Part shown: piece after piece, positions 44,239 to 56,026 of the stretch | Layout: each line of letters begins with the position of its first letter | How positions within the stretch are numbered: position 1 is the first letter of the stretch | Made by a program: the position numbers and the translations under genes | Assembly (NCBI RefSeq): GCF_036324505.1 | Contig: NC_086370.1 | Span: forward strand, 15,154,600 to 15,218,599 | Direction: 5' to 3' | Source of the DNA: Eleginops maclovinus | Lineage: Eukaryota; Chordata; Actinopteri; Perciformes; Eleginopidae | Length of the DNA stretch: 64,000 nt | Notes under the pieces: generated by a model | Database searches by the model: none | What the model was told of the DNA's origin: nothing | The model's input: the letters and a program-made list of their open reading frames with translations, nothing else

Positions 44239-44243
44239 CCAAT
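44239..44243 (-). promoter_or_regulatory. wnt8b: CCAAT box upstream of wnt8b
   Basis: CGGCCAATCAG on the + strand is a full NF-Y-type site, 207 bp upstream of the wnt8b start codon and in inverted orientation relative to the gene. The transcription start itself could not be placed. Confidence 0.4.
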
Positions 44244-46780
44244 CAGAAGTTTTGCACCAAGGAGAGACTGAAATGATCAAAAGGGCACCCTGGGCCTTCA
44301 GGGCCGGGCAACGGTAGGTTCCCTGCCTCCATTCAAGAGCTAAGGAAGATCTGTTTAATCCTATAGGAAAAGTGTAACACTGATCCCTTGAATTTCTTGT
44401 CGGAGAAAAAAGTTTATTTAAACTATCTAACACGCATCTGATTGTCAGGGATTAGTGGAACATAGTCCGCTGGGTGACAAATGGTTAGTTTGATAGATAT
44501 ACATATTGTTTGTTCTTGAGGAAGTAATTCATTCTATAACAAAGATGTGATTGGATCAATGTGTATCAACCTGAAACACAAGGACTATTGATAACACGGA
44601 AGACGACAAAGTATCATCCAAACATTTGATATCATACGGGGTCAAATATTTGCACGTAGCTGCGAAAACGAGTCTTTATTAAAACATCTTTTCATCTCTC
44701 TTTACAAATAAGTAAATAGCACACGTATTTTCTATTTTATTACATGCATTTGATCACAAAACGTCGATGATGTCATAATAAGGATTAATCAACAACCACG
44801 TTATGTTCCGTAAGAATGTCTTTTCGTATATTAACTTTAACATTTTATTCGAGTTTACCTGTTTGCAGTTTCCCGTTTTCCTGCCATATTTCAATCCTGA
44901 CGCCCGTAGAATTAAAAAAGAGCATTTTTGAGCGTGGTGATGCCTAACAGAAAATAAAAGGTAGATTGAGAGTGAAGGCCTAGCATTGATCAGATAAATG
45001 GGACATTTGCATCACTAATCCAGACGGTCCCTACCTTACACTGCATGGAGGGTTATACCCAATAACCCTGTCTGACCTTTAGGACCCTTTCCTTTGGCAT
45101 AGGCAGCCCTTTAGCAACCTTCTTGTGTGCAAATTAGGATTAGAGAAACAGTGATTTGAAAGGAGGGGGGACTTCTGAGGGATGTTTTTGGATTAAGATT
45201 TAAAACAGAATGACAAGTGAAAAGAGACAACAGCAGAATCCCTCCTGTTGTTTTTTTAATACAAGAGGAATGATCGTCACCAAAAGTGCACAGTTAGGCC
45301 TACAATTTATGCTAACACGTAAATAAATTGCCATATTGGTCTATAAATGTGGAAAAATTGCGGCATATCGCTTTGCATGTGCATAGTGAAATGTGCATCT
45401 AATTGCAGATTATGGGATTTTTTAAAAATGTTTTATTTAAGTATCCAAAACGTGGGTGGGTGTGTAACATTGTTTATCGGATTCATTTTAAATTGACTAA
45501 ATTGTGACCTCAGAATCCCTGAAAAGCGACAACCAGCAGTTCATTAGTAAACAACTCCTCTGTGGTGCACAAGTGTGTAACAGCAGAGCTGAAATTGGCT
45601 GTCTGTCCACTGTGGTGTCCGAGCTCGGACTGGCAGTGTGACTAACACCGAGGTGTTGCATGCAGTGAAGAGGATGGCCTGACTGTCAGCAGCCAATAAA
45701 CAGAGGGCTGATGTCACTGTTAGAGCAGCAGAGAGCAGCAGTGGTGGGACCACTTCCATGCACATTTGGACGGGACTGCTGGCTGCTCTCTGAATGAAAG
45801 AGTGTCTGACAAAACCACCAGTTGCAACCAGCTTATCACATGTATTGCTGTAACACATCTGCTGGAGTTCTTAGCCGTTTGTTTGACTTACATTACAATA
45901 ATTCACCAACAGAGGGAGCAAGTTTACAGATCCTTCAAAGACACCTCTAAAGAAACTCTCTTTTCGCTCAACCAGCAAATCAGACTGTTTCAGTTTTTAA
46001 ATATGTAGGCATGGACATATGAAGCTGCAACATATTGTGCATTCTACCTAGATATCTATCTTCTAGGAATGTTCAAACAATATACATAGCTATTTTAAAT
46101 ATGTACGGTGGTGTTAAAAGTGCAGCAATCTTACAGCAATGTTAGATGTATGTGAGACAAGTGAACTGAGCGTGAACAGCAGAGATAAGATCCCCATCAG
46201 TATAGGCATGTAGACAGGAGACGATGTCAATTAACAAGTACAACATGTCCAACAACAGGAGGAGGCAGATGAAGATAAGATCATTCGGATTCTTAACCCC
46301 TGTCGGACGTCAGTGTCAAAAAGAATGTTGTGTAGTTGGCAACAACTGCCACATTAGTTATCAAGGTATCGTCAAAATGTGAAAACAAAACCTACGTTAC
46401 TGCACCATATACACGTTTGAAATAATACCCAATGAAAACTGTTTTTACATAATCTCATTTCCGAGTGAAATATATTTCAATACTAAAATTGTATATGTCA
46501 CAGTTGCCATGTATGTCAGAATAGGTTTTGGTTGTAATATAAACCTTTAAGAAGTTAGCTCCATGTTTCTTTAACTTTAGTTTTATTCAAAGTATAGTTC
46601 ATATGGTAACTTACTTTATTGTTATTATAAGTAGTGGTTATTATTAATCCATCACACACCACTGATAAAGAATGTAACAGAAATGGTACGATCATATTTT
46701 TTATTCAGTATACGAATAGAGTATTACAGAATTCCAACAAAAAACATCAAAAACATATTTTTTCAAAGTAGAAAATTTGG

Positions 46781-46786
46781 TTTATT
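46781..46786 (-). terminator. scd: Candidate scd polyadenylation signal
   Basis: Minus-strand AATAAA about 1.44 kb past the scd stop codon. A second candidate is at 46700-46705. Vertebrate SCD mRNAs have long 3' UTRs, which fits. Confidence 0.4.
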
Positions 46787-47295
46787 TACGGTACATACAG
46801 TGGGCAAAAACATTCTTTGAAAAAATGTGCCATTGTTTTAAGGCATTCAAACTTCAAGAAGTTAACACTGTAAAAAAGTGTTGCTCTGTAAAAGTGTGAC
46901 AAGTATAATAACATTATCAATAATGATATAACAAGTTGGATCTTGTTTTAGAGGAAAGTATTTGTTTGGTCACACTAAAGTTAAATCATAGCATCTCTTT
47001 AAGATTAGTTGAATGGTCCCTCTTGTTCATTATAAAACTGGGATTTTAAGTTTATAAGTTTTTCTTAAAGACAGACGGACACCAAACATTTGTGATTAGA
47101 CAGAATATTCTAATCTATTTTCATAACTTGCACTTTTAACTTCTTTTGTTTTAAATCAGGTGTGCAACCCTCATAAGGCATTTGGGCAAGAGTCCTGACA
47201 CGTTTCAATATCACACAGCACAAAAAGGTAAATGCACCCCCTACACATGTCTCATTGGCCTTATCTGAGGGAGAGGGTTTCCTTGTCTATAAAGC

Positions 47296-47323
47296 TAATA
47301 ATAATAATAATAATAATAATAAT
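47296..47323. repeat. (TAA)9 microsatellite
   Basis: Uninterrupted TAA trinucleotide run of about nine units in the likely scd 3' UTR. Confidence 0.95.
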
Positions 47324-48224
47324 GTATTTTTGTGTGTTGAGTGAGAAGTCAGGTTCTGTGTTTCAGTCTGAGGCGTCTTCACTACTCAAGAGGTATAAAC
47401 TTCATTGAAACAGAGAACTTAATCCTCAATAAGAACCCTTCTCTTACAGTTGGAGACAATGGGAGTGAAGTATCCCAAAGTATAGCACATCTGAACTGTA
47501 TTCAACCGAGGGTTACTCCAGTACGACAAATATGGAAAGTTCAATAGAGCGTGGCCTGTCTTTGTGTCAGCATTGAACACAGTAGCTTATGGTTTAGTAA
47601 GACTAGTATCTTACATAAAATAAAGAAAACCTTAGCTTATAATAGACAAACAATAATCAAGATGAAACTCCACTCCCTGTGGAAAGAGACAAAGCAGTAC
47701 TGAAGTTAGAGCGGATGGCCCTTAATATTGCCTGTTGACAAACCTCACTGTTAAGGGTTTCAATGAAGTTTCCAAAGTGCCAAACACAATTAATAAATAG
47801 CACATTAAACAAATAAGATATACAGTAAATCATTATGTAATCACTGCTTCAACAAATCACTAACTTGTTTGGTTGTCCTACTGCTGCCAAACGCGACGCA
47901 AATCCTAATTAGCCTTTTCATTCTCTCTGTTGCCTGTTTTAAATATGTTGAAAAGCTGTGCTTGCACATGTAGTCAAGTCGCTGGCTGTGGCAAATAGTT
48001 GGTGAGGAAACTTCAAAAACTTAAAGAGGCACACACAATTTATGGAAAGGTCTACAACTCTTTAAAGCCAAAATTAGTCTCAGGGGGGGTTTAACTTATA
48101 ATCAGAAGCATGGTAATCACGCCCCCCCCCACCACCATCACTGAAATGCTGCTATACCTGTTGCTACGTTCGGTCTCGGTTCGACATGTTTGGGTTCAGT
48201 TGCAAAGTTCCTAGCTATTGTGAC

Positions 48225-51200
48225 TCAGCCGCTTTTGTTGCTGCCCTCACCCGTTCGCTTGATGCGAGCGATGATGACTTCCTTTGACACAGACTTGGGG
48301 TCCGTGGCCAAACCCATGAAGCACATGAGATCTATAAAGGCAGTGGTGATGTTGAGCTTGCAGCCAAACTCACTCGTTGCATAGTCAAAGGGGAACGTGT
48401 GGTGGTAGTTGTGGAAACCTTCCCCTGAAAGCCAAAAAAGAAGGAATTTAGTGTGTTGCGGAACGTCAACAAGTGAAATGCCTGAATTAAGATATGCATG
48501 GAACAATCAGTTGATACATTTCTGCCCGTTTGAAAACATCACAGGATAGTGGCACAGGGCTTTGAAGACACACAGCTACTGTCAGCATGTGACTGATAAT
48601 GCGATTTGGAGAAAGTGAATTGGCAACTTCAAAATCTTAGTGGTGGACTGTCGGGTAATGTCATTACAAGCTGCCGAAATCAGATTTTCTAGATTAGTGT
48701 CTGTAGTCAGTATAACACTGTTTGGTTGTCAGGGTAACAGCCCAGGTGAGCCCAAAGACATTGGAGATACGACACCTCATATCCCATGGGGTACTGCAGT
48801 AGGAAACATCCTCAACATAGACTGTATATATGAAGCCTATTAACCAATTGTGAAGATACAGACTGAACTCTGTAGAACGTGTTGGATATATTGAGATTTC
48901 TGTGATTCCACCCTCTGGTACCAAGTACAAAACGATCCAGAATACTTTTTTTGTGTAGATAAAAGTGGAGACAAGTCATCAGAATTATTGTTGATTCTGG
49001 TAAAACTCCATGGAAATCTAGTTGAAAGCAAAGAAAAGTCTATAGTTTTGTGCAATCACAAGTTAGCTTGTGAATGTAATTAATGCTGCTTGCAGCTTAC
49101 AATGCTCGGTGCTGTTTGCAGCTACACACCCCCGTGGTGTCAGCCACCACGAATAAATTCTTGACTCGTGGGAATCAATGATACTGAAAATAACCCCAAT
49201 GCCCTGCTCTAAAGAATGAATATACACACAGCTCAACAACTGAACACCTCTAAAGTTCAAAGCTGAAACAGGCCGAGCCAGGACAAAGTAAACATCAGCT
49301 GCTGGATTAGCAAACTGTTCCAACTACTGACACCAGACTAAATCAGCTTTCAGAGAGCCCCAACTGTGGTTGACTTTACAAGACAAGCGTTCAACAAGTG
49401 ATAAAAAGATCATTCAAATACTCCTCTGGCACATAAAGGTATTCAATTAAACAAAATGCTTATGTATTCTAAGTAAAGAAAAAGCACTACAGCACAGTGG
49501 GACACAATATAGTGAATAATGAACATGCTGTTTCTTTACCTATGGCACTGAAAGCAACAAACGGGTTTTCCCTCGGGTTGATGGATTTATCATAGGGTCT
49601 GTTTCCGTATAAGTGCGCGGCGCTGTTGACCAGCCAGGTGGCGTTGAGCATCACAGCGTATCTCAGGAGTCCAGGGACGAAATAGGCCATCGCCAAGGAT
49701 TCACCCCAGAAGTACCAGGGAACAAACATGGGCACGATGAAGCAAAGGATCACCACAGAGAGCTTGTAGTGCCTGAAATAAAAGAACACATGTTTTAACA
49801 AATCAATTCAAGGCTAAATTAAATAAATGTTTAAATATCAAATATAGTTTTTTTCTGATAGCAAAAGTCATACAACACGTGATCTATACACTCTTAATCA
49901 AACACATGATCAATGTGGCTTTGATTTGATTGCTCAGGGTTAAGGGTCCAGTAAATACCACATATGTAATCTGAGATTGGTATGAGAGCAACTATAAATA
50001 TATTCACATGATTAACTTAATTTCTCTAAGAGCAGAAGTGAAAGAAATCTTGGACTGGTGCCAGAAGATATGTTGACAGTAGACGCGACACGGGCAAGCT
50101 GTGATTTGATCCTTGGTCCAAAAACCATCCCCTTATCAGTAGATCATGGATATCAAGTGTTATCATGGTCAATATAACCCAGACTACAATATCCTGTAGA
50201 GCTTGGACCGGAGGGCAAAACTGTTTAAATAACTACACTCTAAATATACCCTGCAAATACACGTCTATGGCATGTTTATATCCATAACTTCCACCATAAA
50301 TGAGTTTTTTTAAAAGGGGGGTTTCTGCTGGCAGTTGTGTTGACAGGTTTGTATCAGAATTGTTATATTTTATAGATTAACAGATATTTAGAAGGCAGAT
50401 TTCATTTTTTCATAAGAGTTCAAGACATTCCTCATGATCAAGGTAGCATTTAATTGTGTGCCAAAAATCAGGACAGGAGATTACCATGAAACAAAAAATT
50501 AAGTTCTGATTTCATGTGGAATCTCATTATTGACAACTGGGATCCACTAGACTGCATCTTTGAGCGTCACTCACATTTGAACGGCAGTAAACCACATAAC
50601 TCTGGATTATGGCTGCTCACCTTCTCTGAAACATCACCACTTTATCTGCCTTCAGGTCAGACAACTCCAGCTTTCTGCCCTTTTCAACAACATCCGGGTG
50701 TTTGCGAACCATCAGCCAACCGACATGGGCGAAGAAAAAGCCCCGTGTGGCATTGTGGGGGTCTGCGTCCGTCTCAGAGTACTTGTGGTGGACACGGTGG
50801 TCCCTCGCCCACTCATAAATGTCATTCTGCTCACAAAGACACAGGCAAAGATAGAGAGGATTATGAGAGGCACGCATAGATATGCATGGGAAAGTATCAT
50901 ATCATCAGATTAAGGTCAGAGATAACAAAACAATAAATGTATAATCGTTCATATTGCTTCATTTCAAACGGGATATCCTACTACGGGCCCTTTATTTGTA
51001 ATAGTTATTGCTGAAACAAATAAATGGGAGGAATATTGAGCATAAGTATAGCTATAGGATACCCTTTAAGCATGTGTCTATGAGTATTCTGATATAAACT
51101 GTGCTTTGCGTCACACAATTCCAAACGAGTCCTAATATCACAAAATCATGTTCATCATATCATTGTATAAAACTTACATTACAAAATGGTGTCAAACTAA

Positions 51201-52595
51201 CACAAGTCACAAAAACTCCCAATCAAGGGATACAAAATACATCTTTTGGGTGGAGGCTGAGTTAAAAGAGGAAGTAGCACCTACCAAGGATTAACTGCGA
51301 GTATACATGATATACATATGGAACCAGTTGTGCTGCTGCAGCAGACATTTTCCCCTTGGGGTTCAATTAGGCGAACCTGAACTTATTTTAGAATTTATTC
51401 CTGTTTTACCTGAAACGCCATGGAGTTGCCGAGAGCGAGGAAGACCCGCAGAGGGAATGAAGCCTTATAGGATCTGTGGCTCCATAGTCTGTGTGCACCG
51501 GCAGTAACACCGAGAGCACTGATGAGATAGCACACTGCAGCTGGAAGGAAGAGAGGTGGAAAGGACACATATCTTAGGGGAAACTGTCATCGCTATACCA
51601 AGATTAATTTTACACCCATGAGAGCAGAGTCACTGGGACACCAAGTACTTTCCATAACACCCTGGCCTCTTTGTTCAGAGAAAAGTCATGTATATGGGGA
51701 GATGGGACAGTGGCAGCATGCAGGTCTGCCCACTTTTGTTGTTCTAAAACTGCTCAATGTGTTTCTATGTGAAGCACAGACAAGACTACACAGGATTTGA
51801 GACCCGGGGGCTTCTCACTGGCATTCTGTTGTGGTGCCACACAGCTCACAATGGGATGTCTATAGGAATGGTGATTGTGCTTTGTCTTTCCCTGCTGAAA
51901 TAATATGCAGCTCAGCATTGCAAAGAGAGGGGGAAATTATGCAGTAGCAGTGTGGAAACAAAGTTGAGACTGTTCAGAAATCCAAGTCATGCCTCAATAG
52001 TACATATATAGAGCATAAAGTGTAAATATTCAGCTAACAGTCTTTCTTTTATCACTCAGATTGAAATACTACTAGAACATGCAACGCATTCTAACAATCC
52101 CAACGAGTTTGCCACCAGCCACAGGTTTGAGGTCTTAAAGAAGGCACAAACTAAATGCATTTGAATGGATTTTTACATAGAGGCCAGGTTGACTCTTCTA
52201 CAATATTCCCATAGGCATGACCCCCTCTGGCTGTGTGTATTGTAGTTAGCAATGATCTCCCAACATCAGCACATTCTGTTCTGACTGTGGCCTACAGGAA
52301 GGAAAATAAAACAACAAAATACTGCGTAGCTAAGCCTGTTTTTACAGTATAGTAAGTACTTACTCCATGCGACAGTTGAAACCGATGCGGAGGGCAGAAG
52401 AATCAGTCCATAAAGCGCTCCGAGATGAAGAAGCGTCATCAGGATGATATTTCTCCACACCAGCATCCTCGGCGGTTTTGGACCTTCTTTCATTTTATAA
52501 GTATCGTCAAAAACATCCTCCACGGACGGTTCTGCCACAGCACCTCCGTTCTGTTGCTTGTCATCGTGATGATTCCTAGTTTCCGTTTCGGTCAT
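48225..52595 (-). CDS. scd: Stearoyl-CoA desaturase (delta-9 acyl-CoA desaturase)
   Basis: Five coding exons on the minus strand, 5' to 3': 52364-52595, 51410-51540, 50621-50826, 49540-49772, 48225-48424. Phases close to 333 aa (human 359; fish versions are shorter at the N-terminus). It is an ER membrane di-iron enzyme that puts a cis double bond at C9 of palmitoyl- and stearoyl-CoA, using cytochrome b5. All histidine motifs are intact: HRLWSH (94-99), HRVHH (131-135) and HNYHH (272-276), plus the conserved NSAAHL segment. Hydrophobic spans at about 50-72, 79-92, 192-212 and 220-245 fit the four-helix topology. The C-terminus ARIKRTGEGSNKSG is the family ending. The start at 52595 is the first ATG after a 5' UTR splice acceptor at 52614-52615; the open frame extends further upstream only from a non-ATG codon. 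Teleosts usually keep two SCD paralogues; which one this is was not resolved. Confidence 0.96.
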
Positions 52596-53622
52596 CTTTG
52601 CTGAAAAGGGGTTCTGTAACAACAGTGCGCAGCAGGAAAACAGAGAGAGATGTGGCTCTGTTAAATGCGTACGGTGGGATGGAGAAACGAGGAGGAAGGT
52701 ACGGCGGCTGGCTGTGCACATGCAGCAGTCTGCGAGCAGCGCCAAGATAGAAAAGTGGCTGACTGTGCCACTCTTTTTTTCTTTTCTTTTTTCCTAGTGG
52801 CAGAATATGACTGGTATGTCACTGTTTTGTGAGCCGCTGCCGCTCCGCTGCTTCAAATAAATGGTATTTAACGTGAGCGCGTGCTCAACTGTTACACCAC
52901 TTCCCACCGCCAAATACTGACACATCCCAGATATTATTTGAATATGGTTAGTGTTTCACAAGATAACACTTTTCATAGACTAAGTTACTGTCTTAATTGT
53001 GGCACATACCGAATCTTAGTGATACACCAGTTTGAATATTGTTTCACCCCGCATGTGGCGCATAAAAAAGGGGCACTCCTCTTTCGCACACACACACACA
53101 AACACCGCTCTGCTTTCCAGCGATTTACAAGTCTAAAAACGTTACGACATTTTTGTAGCATCGAAAGATGCTACTTCGCACTCGCATAGTACGCCTTCTA
53201 AAAACAAATTGTACCATGAGTTAATTAACTGTGATATAACTACACTAAACGATAACCACTTCCTGTAGGGAACTGGGTGTTAAACTTTTCTAGGGGCTAG
53301 GCTAGGAGGGCTAACCCTATGGTGGACAAAGTTTGTTTAACGTTAGCTATACAAAAGTGGGCATCCTACCGTGTCGTGTTCAGCTTTAATGAAAAAACTA
53401 AAGTTAATAATCGAATGTAAGACTTGGTCTAAGCCAGTGGCGCAGCAGTCATATGCTGCGTAGGCAGAAGTCACAATATGTCTGTGAATTATCCCTTCGT
53501 GCATCCGCCACACCACTAGTAAAATACCGCTTATCATTTGCATCACACTCAGCGTCTCTTGAAAAAAATGTCCATTCAAATTATTTTGAGATAATAATGT
53601 GCTCAGGTTGTGCTTACTTACC

Positions 53623-53745
53623 GTGTAGTCGCCAGGCGTTTTTCAGAACAGAGGAAGACACAAAGCTGCAGGGGAGATGTGGGTAAAGATGAAAAAGCGA
53701 GAAATGCGTACGGTAATACTGGTGCGATGATCCCCGGTTACTGAG
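53623..53745 (-). other. scd: scd non-coding first exon (5' UTR)
   Basis: A strong donor (CTACACG|GTAAGTAAG on the minus strand, exon end 53622/53623) pairs with the acceptor at 52614 just before the scd start codon. The 5' end of about 53,745 is inferred from a TATA-like element some 30 bp further upstream. It is not directly visible. Confidence 0.5.
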
Positions 53746-53770
53746 GTTCTCTTATTGCATTTTCTGAGGT

Positions 53771-53830
53771 CTTTTTAAAGCAATTGGTCGATGAGGAAAT
53801 GGATGCCACATGCTCTGTGTATCCTATTGG
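53771..53830 (-). promoter_or_regulatory. scd: scd core promoter: TATA-like element and two CCAAT boxes
   Basis: On the minus strand, CCAAT cores occur at 53826-53830 (AACCAATAGG) and 53783-53787 (GACCAATTG), followed by a TATA-like CTTTAAAAAG at 53771-53780. Between the two CCAAT boxes is AGCATGTGGCATC, which loosely resembles a sterol-response half-site. Mammalian SCD promoters combine SREBP and NF-Y sites in this way; equivalence here is inferred from layout. Confidence 0.5.
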
Positions 53831-54517
53831 TTGTTTGCTTGTGTTAACCACCCTCCGTTTTTTTCAAACCCCAGAAATTCTTATCATAGCTTTTTAAGCC
53901 ATCCAAAACATTTCCCAATCTTTCAAATCAACCTCTTGCCCTTAATATCTCTCCTTAGTGTGTTGAAACATTGCAAGATGTTGTAAACGTATTTGACACC
54001 ATTATGTCATACAGCAATGACAGTCTGAGTCAGATGTGGCCATCACGAAATCTTCCTTTTTCACTCTGCCCTTTTCTCCACTTGCATGTCACTTATTCCA
54101 ACAAGTACAGATATGCAGTGCAAATGCCATTGTATTGGTGTCTAGTCCGGAATGGTTATGAAATTTGGCAAAATACTTTGTACATTTCTTGACTGTAAGG
54201 CTGAAGCACTCCCTATATTTTTCTAGTAGATGGGTGGAAAAGTCTAAAGGCAATAGAAGAGGGAATTCCCACACCACTCACCTGACAAGAGTCTAAGGCC
54301 GATGCTTGTGTCACATCAGAGTGATTCTGATTCTGAGAAGCTAAATTCCTTCTCCAGATGGAGTACTGCTATAATTTAAGTAAAATATGTTAAAAAGTTT
54401 ATTCTCAAATGTTCACATTAAAAATCAAAGATATAATATGCAGACATTTCTTATTAAACATGAAATGTTTTTGTGAAAATGTAAGTAAAATGGGATTATT
54501 ATGTGTAACATATATTT

Positions 54518-54520
<3 letters not shown>

Positions 54521-54549
<29 letters not shown>
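54521..54549. repeat. (TA)n microsatellite, 29 bp
   Basis: Uninterrupted TA run between scd and trmt2b. Confidence 0.95.
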
Positions 54550-54551
<2 letters not shown>

Positions 54552-55059
54552 TTTTACTTCTCAAGCACATGATTGTTATCAATAAACCAAAGTTAGTAAA
54601 CCCAACTATGATAAGGACATGTATGTGCCTGTTTAAACCCAGACCCCTGGCAGTGATGCGTTTAAAAAAGTTAATTTCCCAGCCTCATGCTTACCCCTCA
54701 TGAGCATCATCCTACCATGACTTCACTCAAGAGATCAGAGAACATCCTATCTAAAAGCCAATGCCGCCTTGATGCAATGTATGACCTCACATAAACGCTG
54801 GTAAACTCTCTAGAAAAAACTTGGTCCACTCCAACTGTACACTCATTATGTTATTGACCTTTAGTAAACTGGAATGAATGGGATGTCTCCAAGAAGGATG
54901 GCTACTAACAAGTTGTAATAGCGCCACCTGTTGCACAAATATAGCTACTTCAGGGCAGATAAAGAGAATCACTATTACAGAAGGTGGACACAGAATAGGA
55001 ACATCTATAACAATATTATAAATCCATTGTAACAGATCTAGCAAATGTTAGGTTTGTGA

Positions 55060-55388
55060 GGGTTATAATGGATACACACGCTGTAATAGTGCATCGACTC
55101 AACTCTGTAATGGAAACAATATCATACTTTTATAAAGTGTTTGGCCCTTCAATAGTGTTTTTTTTGTTTTGTGAGATAGTTTACTTATTTTTATCTCAAT
55201 GGTCAACTTCTATATTTTCTGCTTTTTTAGTAATGTTGTATTTTCTATTTTGAGATGTTTCTAAAGCATAATTGTTTATTTTCTACTCTTTTTCATTTCT
55301 AACTATGCGCAAAGCCTTATCTTACATGATGCTGTGACAAAAAAATTACCAATTTGGGATCAATAAAGTATATCTTATCTTATCTAAG
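55060..55388 (+). mobile_element. Non-LTR retrotransposon 3' end
   Basis: GATGCTGTGACAAAAAAATTACC, GGGATCAATAAAGTATATC and then TTATCTTATCT reproduce the teleost retroelement tail seen at 29.4 kb, with a short (TATCT)-type tandem end. The AT-rich stretch upstream is likely part of the same insertion; the 5' boundary is approximate. Confidence 0.6.
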
Positions 55389-56026
55389 GTAACCTTTCAA
55401 CTGTTCACCTGCTGTAATAAAAGACAATCTCTCAGAACAGTACAACAGGTAGTATGATGTCTAAACTAACAGAAAACAGCTCATGTAGTGACTACGTTGA
55501 TCTGCAGAGGTTTTCATTTTATGAGGTCAAGGGTGAATGACAGGGATTGTGGTGTTGTGGTTTCTAGGAGCTGGCATCTTGTACATGTAAAGCCTTACAT
55601 ACAAGACTATGCAGAGCTCAGTAACTAAATGACCTTTTGAATTGGTCCCATGAATCATCAACAACATTTGCGGGCTCCAACTTCTCAAATGTGAGGATTT
55701 TACTTTATTCTGTGTTCTTAATCATTGTAAGTTAAATATACTATGAGGTTTGAACTGTTGGTGGGCGAAACGAGCACCTTGACAACATTATATTGGAATC
55801 AATTTTCAGATATTTTATGTTCTAAAACATTTATCGGAAGAGCAATTAAATATAAAACACAGTCCTGAAGGAAGGTCTTACCAAGAAAGAAATAGAAAAC
55901 ATGTGTGTTGGTACACCATAAAAAAAACCATTATATTTAGCATACAGGGAATTCTTATTTGATTCCACATCAGAGCTACAAAGAAATGAGTGTGGTTTAA
56001 AGCTCACTTCTGAACAAAATCATCTG

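Larger units (their letters stand above)
44033..48224. other. wnt8b upstream region and scd 3' UTR
   Basis: The wnt8b promoter should lie within a few hundred bp above 44,032; a CCAAT box is at 44,239-44,243. Unique CNE-like segments occur at 44,040-44,450 and 45,540-45,790, plausible brain enhancers of wnt8b. The scd 3' UTR probably extends from 48,224 down to minus-strand AATAAA signals at 46,781-46,786 or 46,700-46,705. A (TAA)n microsatellite lies at 47,296-47,323. No additional exon seen. Confidence 0.45.
53831..56026. other. scd-trmt2b intergenic region
   Basis: AT-rich, no exon recognised. It holds a (TA)n run at 54521-54549 and a retroelement 3' end at about 55060-55388. The trmt2b 3' UTR probably ends near a minus-strand AATAAA (TTTATT at 55704-55709). 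Confidence 0.5.

Noticed and set aside
52596..52745. Possible N-terminal extension of scd
   Set aside because: The upstream frame starts at TTG and is interrupted by a splice acceptor (52614-52615) just before the ATG, so it is intron.
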